DNA from: CAZFER01 sp964517495
GTDB taxonomy: Bacteria > Hinthialibacterota > Hinthialibacteria > Hinthialibacterales > Hinthialibacteraceae
Reading direction: 5' to 3'
DNA length: 34,569 nucleotides
NCBI GenBank assembly: GCA_964517495.1
Contig: CAZFER010000069.1
Location: forward strand, 1-34,569
Positions 8,367-14,378 of this stretch are shown here, one piece after another. How positions within the stretch are numbered: the stretch's first letter is position 1; each line of letters opens with the position of its first letter. Both the position numbers and the translations under genes were made by a program. Under the pieces are notes generated by a model. It saw only the letters and a program-made list of their open reading frames with translations, made no database searches and was not told the origin of the DNA.

Positions 8367-10877
8367 TTAAATATCCAGAAAACGCACTTCCGGCGCATGC
8401 CGCTGGATAAAATCTCGGCGTGGTTCGACTGAATCACCCATCAGAACAGTGAATATGGTCTCCGCCTCGACTGCGTCTTCCATGTTAACTTGCAATATGG
8501 TACGTGATTCGGGATTCATGGTGGTTTCCCACAACTGCTGAGGATTCATCTCACCCAATCCCTTATAGCGTTGAATTTCTATCCCCCGGCGTCCGGCGGC
8601 TTTCACCATTTCCAGCAGTTCAGGCAAAAACTGAACCGCATGGTCACCGCTTTTATCTTTTAAATGGTAAAGCACCGGTAAGTCTTCTTTCTCTTTTCCG
8701 TTGCTTCCATTTACTTTATAGGTCTCTTCACGTTTAGGCCAATGGGTATGAATATCGATGTTTAACTTTTCGATCTTCTTGACCAGCGGTTCCATCTCCT
8801 GCGATTCAAAGAATTCTACCGCATGGTAATGTAATTTCGGTTCCTCTTCACCCTCTTCCTCTTTCTTGTCAGAATCACCGTTTTGTTCCTGAATGCCGTC
8901 AATCAGTTTGGTGTATTCCTTTTCCGAATAGGCAAACTCGACACCCGCCTCGGACTCAATTTTATATAATGGCAGGCTTCTTCCGGAATTCTTTCGTTCC
9001 TCCAGCAATTCCTGTAACGATAAGCCACGGCGGATCAGCTTCCGGTCAAAATCCTGAAGTTGCTGTATCTGATCCAGTAACTCCGTAAGTTGATTGGCTG
9101 TTAACGGTTTGGCATTATCGCTCTTTCCGGCGGGAAAGCATTCGACATTGTTAATCCCGGATTGCATCAGGTAGACATCGAGATCCCGTTCGGTTTCCAA
9201 ATATTGCTCTTTCTTTCCCCGTTTAATGCGGTAAAGGGGTGGCTGAGCAATGTAGACATATCCCGCCTCAATCAGTTCAGGCATTTGGCGGAAAAAGAAG
9301 GTTAGCAATAGAGTTCGAATGTGGGCGCCGTCAACGTCCGCATCAGTCATGATGATCAATTTGTGATAGCGGCTTTTGGATAAATCAAACTCGGTATCCC
9401 CCACACTGGTGCCCAGAGCGGTGATGATGGTTTGGATTTCCTCGTTGGATAGCACTTTATCCAGCCGGGCTTTTTCGACGTTGATGATTTTCCCTTTCAG
9501 GGGCAATATCGCCTGGAAACGGCGATCACGACCCTGCTTGGCAGAGCCACCGGCGGAGTCACCCTCGACCAGGAATATCTCACATAATTCAGGTTCGCGC
9601 TCCGAACAATCCGCCAACTTGCCGGGCAGGCCGGTTCCATCCAGCACACTTTTACGCCGGGCCAGATTTCGCGCTTTGCGGGCTGCCTCACGGGCTTGGG
9701 CGGAATTGATCACTTTTTGGGCGATCTTTTTGGCATCCGAGGGGTGCTCTTCAAAATATTCCGCCAATCCTTCGTTGACGATGGATTCCACCAATCCCTT
9801 TACTTCATTATTGCCCAGTTTGGTTTTGGTCTGGCCTTCAAACTGAGGATTGGAGATTTTAACCGAGATCACACTGGTTAAACCCTCGCGTAAATCCTCA
9901 CCGGTTATGGTCGTATCACTCTTCTTGAGCAGATCATTGCGCTTGATGTAATCATTAGTGGTGCGGGTTAACGCGGAACGGTAGCCCGCCATGTGGGTCC
10001 CACCTTCGCGTGTATTAATATTGTTGGCGAAGGAAAAAATATTCTCTTGAAAGCCATCGTTGTACTGCATGGCGATTTCGACCGAAACCAGTTCAGTTTC
10101 ACCGTCACCCATATCGATCTCACGTTCACGAGTAAAATAGATGGGTTTGTTATGCAATACGTTCTTATTCTTATTGAGGTATTTGACAAATTCGACGATC
10201 CCGCCTTTAAAGTGAAAGGTGGCCTGCTTGCCTTCTTCCCGTTCATCGGTCAGGGTGATGGTGATGCCACCGTTAAGAAAGGCCAGTTCACGCAAGCGGT
10301 TAGCAAGCACTTCGAAGGAGTAGACGGTGGATTCAAATATTTTGGGATCCGGCTTGAAAAGAATCTTGGTACCGCTTTTTTTGGTATCGCCCATAATTTC
10401 GACTGGACCATCGGGGAAGCCACGCTGGTATTTTTGATAATGTATCTTGCCGTTGCGTTTGACTTCCACCTCCAGCCATTCAGCCAGGGCGTTCACCACC
10501 GAAATCCCCACGCCGTGCAGACCGCCTGATGTCTTATAGGATTTATTGTCAAACTTGCCTCCCGCGTGCAGGACAGTTAACACCACCTCGAGGGCGGATT
10601 TATCTTTATGCACGCTGTGCTTCCCAACCGGGATGCCCCGGCCTTCATCTTTTACTGTGACGCTGTTATCGGAATGAATGATAACATCAATGTTATTTCC
10701 GTAACCGACAGACGCTTCATCAATGGAATTATCGACCACTTCGTACACTAGGTGATGCAAGCCAGTGGGGCCGGTGCTCCCAATGTACATGGCCGGACGT
10801 TTGCGAACCGCCTCTAACCCTTCCAGGACGACGATGTTGCTCTCGTCATAACTCATTTGTTCAATTGGTTTTGCCAT
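8367..10877 (-). CDS. gyrB: DNA gyrase subunit B
   Basis: An 836-residue type IIA topoisomerase subunit. The GHKL ATPase domain shows 'EVVDNSIDEA' (Mg2+/ATP Glu-Asn), 'DEGRGIPVG' and 'GGLHGVGISVVNALA'. The TOPRIM domain has 'EGDSAGGSA' and 'DADVDGAHIRTLL'. A long insert, including an acidic run (DSDKKEEEGEEEE-like, roughly residues 640-655), separates TOPRIM from 'QRYKGLGEMNP', as in the Gram-negative E. coli-type GyrB rather than the short Gram-positive form. With GyrA it introduces negative supercoils. The insert position and the C-terminal 'RRDFIQRHA' support gyrB over parE. GAGGG precedes the ATG at a good distance. It has a consensus promoter at 10992-11020 and stands alone; gyrA, recF and dnaN are not adjacent. 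Confidence 0.97.
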   Translation of the reverse strand: MAKPIEQMSYDESNIVVLEGLEAVRKRPAMYIGSTGPTGLHHLVYEVVDNSIDEASVGYGNNIDVIIHSDNSVTVKDEGRGIPVGKHSVHKDKSALEVVLTVLHAGGKFDNKSYKTSGGLHGVGISVVNALAEWLEVEVKRNGKIHYQKYQRGFPDGPVEIMGDTKKSGTKILFKPDPKIFESTVYSFEVLANRLRELAFLNGGITITLTDEREEGKQATFHFKGGIVEFVKYLNKNKNVLHNKPIYFTREREIDMGDGETELVSVEIAMQYNDGFQENIFSFANNINTREGGTHMAGYRSALTRTTNDYIKRNDLLKKSDTTITGEDLREGLTSVISVKISNPQFEGQTKTKLGNNEVKGLVESIVNEGLAEYFEEHPSDAKKIAQKVINSAQAREAARKARNLARRKSVLDGTGLPGKLADCSEREPELCEIFLVEGDSAGGSAKQGRDRRFQAILPLKGKIINVEKARLDKVLSNEEIQTIITALGTSVGDTEFDLSKSRYHKLIIMTDADVDGAHIRTLLLTFFFRQMPELIEAGYVYIAQPPLYRIKRGKKEQYLETERDLDVYLMQSGINNVECFPAGKSDNAKPLTANQLTELLDQIQQLQDFDRKLIRRGLSLQELLEERKNSGRSLPLYKIESEAGVEFAYSEKEYTKLIDGIQEQNGDSDKKEEEGEEEPKLHYHAVEFFESQEMEPLVKKIEKLNIDIHTHWPKREETYKVNGSNGKEKEDLPVLYHLKDKSGDHAVQFLPELLEMVKAAGRRGIEIQRYKGLGEMNPQQLWETTMNPESRTILQVNMEDAVEAETIFTVLMGDSVEPRRDFIQRHAPEVRFLDI

Positions 10878-10991
10878 GGATTATTCCCTCGTTCCCTTAC
10901 GAATAAATTGTCAACGCAGTAGTGTAGACCATCGTGAAGGGGGATACTCATCCGGTAGTTAGGTGAGCGTTGAATTTAAATGAATTAACAT

Positions 10992-11020
10992 ATTATATGT
11001 AAAAGGGTTATAACTGTCAA
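10992..11020 (-). promoter_or_regulatory. Perfect consensus sigma-70 promoter of gyrB
   Basis: On the minus strand TTGACA (11020-11015), a 17-base spacer and TATAAT (10997-10992) match the sigma-70 consensus in all twelve positions with optimal spacing. Start of transcription is expected near 10985, giving an untranslated leader of about 108 bases. The remaining part of the 346-base gyrB-dxr intergenic region holds the dxr promoter and an AT-rich stretch, with no gene that I can see. Confidence 0.82.
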
Positions 11021-11065
11021 GATATCAGTAAGATAGATATAATTCCCCTAATCGTATGCATACCT

Positions 11066-11094
11066 TTGAAATCTTGTGAGTTGTGACCTATCAT
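11066..11094 (+). promoter_or_regulatory. Predicted sigma-70 promoter of dxr
   Basis: TTGAAA (11066-11071), a 17-base spacer and TATCAT (11089-11094) match the consensus in five of six positions each. It is divergent from the gyrB promoter, with about 45 bases between the two -35 elements. The predicted leader to the dxr ATG is about 120 bases and contains the 11-mer ATGTTATAACG, which recurs upstream of the HEAT gene at 30287. Confidence 0.5.
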
Positions 11095-11223
11095 ACCCCT
11101 GGAAATTTTATTGAAAAACATTGTTGGAATGTGTTTTTTTTCTGTTCTAACCTTATGTTATAACGCGATTATGTGGGAATAAATCTTTTCTTTGAACCAA
11201 AAACTGTTAGAGATTGTAAAAAA

Positions 11224-12387
11224 ATGAAAAAAATTGTACTTCTTGGATCGACAGGATCAATCGGCTGCCAATGTTTGGATGTGATACGCAGCCACCCCGG
11301 CGAGTTTGAAATTGTGGCTCTCGGAACCCATAAGAATGTGGATGAAATTGATAAACAAATCAAGGAATTTAACCCGAAATACGTGGCCGTGGTGAATGAG
11401 GCTTCTGCTAAGTCCTTGAAAGAGAATGGCTTAGCTGATGATATCACCCTGTTCAGCGGGCCGGATGCCCTCATCCGGCTGGCGACGGAATGCGACGCCG
11501 ATACCGCCGTGATCGCCACCGTGGGAGCAGCGGGCTTTAAACCCACTTTTGAGGCTATCCGCACCGGCAAACATATCGCCATCGCCAATAAAGAAGTGCT
11601 CGCCATGGCGGGAGGCCTTTTGATGAAGGAAGCCCATAAATTCAATCGAACCATTTTGCCCATCGATAGCGAACACAGCGCCATCCAGCAGTGCATACAG
11701 TGCGGAAACAATGATGAGATCGAGCGCATCATCCTCACCGCCTCTGGAGGACCCTTTCGGGGGAAAAAAGCGGCTGAATTTGAGAATGTAACCGTAACCG
11801 AGGCCTTGAACCATCCCACCTGGAATATGGGAGCGAAGATTACCATCGATTCCGCCACCTTATTTAATAAGGGGTTGGAAGTGATCGAGGCCCATTTTCT
11901 CTTCGATATGCCTCTCGAGCGGATTCAGGTGATCGTGCATCCCCAGTCGATCATCCATTCCATGGTGGAATTCATCGACGGTTCGGTAATGGCGCAGTTG
12001 GGCGATGCGGATATGCGCACTCCCATTCAATATGCGTTGTCGTATCCCCACCGTATCAGACGCTCAGGACGCAAACTGGATTTACTGCAAGTATCCAAGT
12101 TCACCTTCTTCAAGCCCGATATGGAAAGTTTCCCCTGCCTGGCGCTCGCCTACGAAGCCGCCCGCCAGGGCGGCACCATGCCCGCCTACCTCTCCGTCGC
12201 TAACGAAGAAATCGTGCACGCCTACCTCAACCAACGAATCACCTTCGGCTCCATCCCCCGCCTGCTGGAAAAAAGCATGCAACTGCACACCGTATGTAAG
12301 GATTATACGCTTGAGGATATCTACGAAACGGATCGAGAAGCCCGGCGCGAGACGCTGCGGTTGATTGGGGTGGGGAATAAGATATAA
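11224..12387 (+). CDS. dxr: 1-deoxy-D-xylulose 5-phosphate reductoisomerase
   Basis: A 387-residue enzyme of the MEP isoprenoid pathway converting DXP to MEP with NADPH. The start at 11224 puts the family's usual beginning, 'MKKIVLLGSTGSIGCQ', at the N-terminus; a GTG at 11173 would add 17 residues unrelated to the family. The Rossmann motif GSTGSIG is followed by 'ANKEVLAMAGG', the metal-site 'PIDSEHSAI', the flexible-loop 'TASGGPFRG', 'HPTWNMGAKITIDSATL' and 'NKGLEVIEAH', all intact. Length is normal. It is the only gene of its unit; the ispG-like gene of the same pathway lies 6 kb away on the other strand. The 3' third is noticeably more GC-rich than the sequence that follows it. Confidence 0.96.
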   Translation: MKKIVLLGSTGSIGCQCLDVIRSHPGEFEIVALGTHKNVDEIDKQIKEFNPKYVAVVNEASAKSLKENGLADDITLFSGPDALIRLATECDADTAVIATVGAAGFKPTFEAIRTGKHIAIANKEVLAMAGGLLMKEAHKFNRTILPIDSEHSAIQQCIQCGNNDEIERIILTASGGPFRGKKAAEFENVTVTEALNHPTWNMGAKITIDSATLFNKGLEVIEAHFLFDMPLERIQVIVHPQSIIHSMVEFIDGSVMAQLGDADMRTPIQYALSYPHRIRRSGRKLDLLQVSKFTFFKPDMESFPCLALAYEAARQGGTMPAYLSVANEEIVHAYLNQRITFGSIPRLLEKSMQLHTVCKDYTLEDIYETDREARRETLRLIGVGNKI

Positions 12388-12499
12388 AATACGTTTTGTT
12401 AAAATTTGTATAACTTTGAGATAATATATTTTATTGAGTTAAGATTCAAAACATTCCAAATTCATTTATGATTTTAATTTAATATGTAGGAGTATTAAA

Positions 12500-13282
12500 A
12501 TGAGAATGTGGATGTTTTTATGTGACGATAACACACAATTTGAATGTTGGGAGAGAAACCTTTTTGGTGTTCAAAAACCATATCCCCTAGAGGTAAAAAA
12601 AGGTGATTTTTGTCTTTTATACAATTATTCTACAAAATTTATATTTGGAATTTGGAAAGCTATATCAAATGGTAGAAAATTTATTGATCCTGATGCTTGG
12701 GGAGGGCAATATCCCTTTCAAGTGAAAGTTAAATTAGTTTCCAATGAAAAATTATGTGTTCCATTTTTTAACATTAAAAGGCTAATTCTTGATGAAAGTA
12801 ATAGAATATATAATCGTATTCCTGAAAGTAAAGCGCATGAAATATTAGAATTATTTGCTTTTGATTATGGACATCGTGAACGTACTGGGCAAGATATGGA
12901 AGTTGTTGAAGAAGATTATCGTAATCGATATCAAAGAGAATTTCAATGCAGTGATGGTCACTGGGTACGATCTCAAGGTGAACAAAGTATTGACGAATGG
13001 TTATCAACGCATAAAGTTTATCACGAATATGAAAGATTAACTAATCTCCCAGAGCGTCTAATTCCAGATTTTACTGTTTACAACAAACAAGGCTTTCCAG
13101 TATTTATTGAATTTTGGGGATTAATAGATGACCCTCAATATAATGAAAGATTAAGAAAAAAATGTAATATATATCATAGGCATGGTTGCAAACTTATTGA
13201 ATTAGATAGAGGTCATCTAAAAAATTTAGATTTTTATTTACAACAATATTTGAATAAATGTAATATTAAATTTGAAGACTAA
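12500..13282 (+). CDS. DCD-like domain fused to a PD-(D/E)XK nuclease
   Basis: A 260-residue protein. Residues 1-120 match the pattern I know for the plant DCD (development and cell death) domain: 'MFLCDDNT' start, Cys16, 'LFGV' (21-24), 'KKGDFCLLYNYS', 'GIWKA' (50-54), 'IDPDAWGGQYPFQVKV' and a final 'LELF'. DCD belongs to the PUA/EVE-like folds, some of which bind modified bases. Residues about 152-250 look like a PD-(D/E)XK nuclease: 'RSQGEQSIDEWL' (Glu161), 'YHEYER', 'IPDFTVY' (Asp190), 'VFIEFWG' (Glu204) and a downstream basic 'RLRKKCNIY', where the lysine may have moved to about 220-221, as in helicase-associated members. AGGAG lies 7 bases before the ATG. The gene is much more AT-rich than dxr before it, suggesting acquisition. 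A modification-dependent restriction enzyme is my inference. Confidence 0.72.
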   Translation: MRMWMFLCDDNTQFECWERNLFGVQKPYPLEVKKGDFCLLYNYSTKFIFGIWKAISNGRKFIDPDAWGGQYPFQVKVKLVSNEKLCVPFFNIKRLILDESNRIYNRIPESKAHEILELFAFDYGHRERTGQDMEVVEEDYRNRYQREFQCSDGHWVRSQGEQSIDEWLSTHKVYHEYERLTNLPERLIPDFTVYNKQGFPVFIEFWGLIDDPQYNERLRKKCNIYHRHGCKLIELDRGHLKNLDFYLQQYLNKCNIKFED

Positions 13283-13333
13283 AGGTTGTCTGGATAAAGT
13301 TTGGCGAAAGCCACTCTTTACTGAATTTTCTGT

Positions 13334-13399
13334 TCAACCTAAAACATCTTGTAAATACCGATTGAGGTAAAATAAACACACATGATTAGCATGTATCAT
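13334..13399 (-). other. Possible 21-codon ORF with a strong ribosome binding site
   Basis: On the minus strand AGGAGG (13410-13405) stands 5 bases before an ATG at 13399 that opens a 21-codon frame ending in TGA. The peptide begins MIHANHVCLFYL and resembles nothing I know. Downstream, a second frame continues without a stop for some 20 codons ('KFSKEWLSPNF'), so it may be the broken start of a lost gene. It lies in the AT-rich gap between the nuclease and the DUF4160 gene. Confidence 0.25.
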
Positions 13400-13501
13400 A
13401 TTATCCTCCTTTTATATTACAATTTGATATGAGAAAAAGAAAAAAAGTCGAAGAATCAAAAAGAAAGGCAGTTAGAGTCAATATGTAGAGGAGTAAAACT
13501 T

Positions 13502-13771
13502 ATGCCAATTCTTTCCATGTTTTATGGTATTGTGATTCGTATGTATTTTTTTGACAATAGACAACATCACAAACCGCATATCCATGCAGAATATGTTGGA
13601 GAAAAGGCTGTATTCGAGATCGAAAATGGTGAGATATTGGCTGGGAACTTGCCATCTGGTAAAAGTAAATTAATACAAGCGTGGATTGAAATACACCGAG
13701 ATGAATTGATGGCCAATTGGCAACTGGCTATCAATGGTGAAGACGTATTCAAAATTGAGCCACTGCGATAG
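13502..13771 (+). CDS. DUF4160 domain protein
   Basis: An 89-residue protein with the family signature: 'MPILSMFYGIVIRMYF' at the start, 'HKPHIHAEY' (residues 22-30, the hallmark His-rich motif), 'AVFEIENGEILAG' and 'IEIHRDELMANW' near the end. DUF4160 genes occur widely next to DUF2442 genes, often in accessory regions; they have been suspected of acting as toxin-antitoxin-like modules, but I know of no proven biochemical role. AGGAG is about 10 bases before the ATG. The next gene, DUF2442, begins 9 bases after its stop, with the ribosome binding site overlapping the stop codon, so the two are one transcription unit. Family assignment is firm; function is open. Confidence 0.8.
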   Translation: MPILSMFYGIVIRMYFFDNRQHHKPHIHAEYVGEKAVFEIENGEILAGNLPSGKSKLIQAWIEIHRDELMANWQLAINGEDVFKIEPLR

Positions 13772-13780
13772 GAGAACAAC

Positions 13781-14053
13781 ATGAATCCCTACGTAAAGCA
13801 CGTACGTCCGTTGAAAAATTACCAGTTGGAATTGACGTTCGAAAATGGCGAGCATCGATTATTTGACATGACGCCCTATCTCAGTCAAGGTGTGTTCGTT
13901 CGACTTCAAAATCCTGCCGTCTTTCAAGCGGCACGTGTTGTCTCAGGTTCAGTTGAATGGCCTGGTGAGATTGATCTGAGTTACGATACGCTCTACCTGG
14001 AAAGCCGGCCGATTGCCAACACACCTGTTTTAAAGAACGATAATATGCAATAA
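13781..14053 (+). CDS. DUF2442 domain protein
   Basis: A 90-residue protein carrying the DUF2442 pattern: 'VKHVRPLKNYQLELTFENGE' early on, 'FDMTPYLSQGVF' in the middle and 'SVEWPGEIDLSYDTLYLES' near the end. It is coupled to the DUF4160 gene: AGGAG overlaps that gene's TAG stop. The two-gene order DUF4160-DUF2442 is common in bacteria. The last dozen residues after 'LYLESRPI' are not conserved. DUF2442 domains contain a small NADAR- or DNA-binding-like fold in some annotations, but I cannot support a specific activity from this sequence. Confidence 0.78.
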   Translation: MNPYVKHVRPLKNYQLELTFENGEHRLFDMTPYLSQGVFVRLQNPAVFQAARVVSGSVEWPGEIDLSYDTLYLESRPIANTPVLKNDNMQ

Positions 14054-14129
14054 TTATGGGCATCAAACATGTGAACATATATCTTAAACTCCTTCGCACG
14101 CCCTTTGATACAGTTCCACTAACGATGTT

Positions 14130-14282
14130 CTAATCCGCACCCGCTTGCGGCCAGGGATGCCCACGCTCCGATAAACTCATATCCAGAATATTCTTTACAT
14201 CCCGGATAACCCATTCAGACAAACCAAATTTGAATTTAACATGATCAAAGAATGATACAAGAATGGTTGACTTATCGCATGA
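14130..14282 (-). pseudogene. Possible 50-codon coding remnant (unrecognised)
   Basis: Between the DUF2442 gene and the secreted protein, the minus strand is open for 50 codons between a TAA and a TAG, with a protein-like composition ('FFDHVKFKFGLSEWVIRDVK' then 'NILDM'). It has no start codon with a ribosome binding site, and its end runs through repeat copy A ('SERGHPWP'). I read it as the tail of a lost gene joined to a repeat, but chance is possible. The rest of this 325-base gap holds AT-rich sequence and the AAAGGAG of the next gene. Confidence 0.25.
14135..14171. repeat. Dispersed intergenic repeat, copy A
   Basis: A 37-base GC-rich segment that matches 17214-17250 at 32 of 37 positions without gaps. 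The shared parts are CCGCACCCGCT at the start and GGGATGCCCACGCTCCGA at the end; the differences lie in the middle. The two copies flank the gene for the large secreted protein and have the same orientation. Confidence 0.65.
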
Positions 14283-14378
14283 TTATGTGAGAAAATCAAT
14301 CGAATTTATAAAAAAGGTATAATTTCCCCGTTTAAATGGGAAATCCCAAATGGCTAATCAATAAAGGAGAAACATATC

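Noticed and set aside
9376..9846. 156-codon open frame on the plus strand inside gyrB
   Set aside because: It lies antisense to the conserved TOPRIM region, has biased low-complexity composition and no ribosome binding site; a shadow of gyrB.
11173..11223. GTG at 11173 as the dxr start
   Set aside because: The extra 17 residues are not part of the family, whose N-terminus normally begins just before the GSTGSIG motif.
14265..14327. TTGACT and TATAAT upstream of the secreted protein as one promoter
   Set aside because: The two hexamers are far more than 20 bases apart and neither has a good partner at the proper distance.
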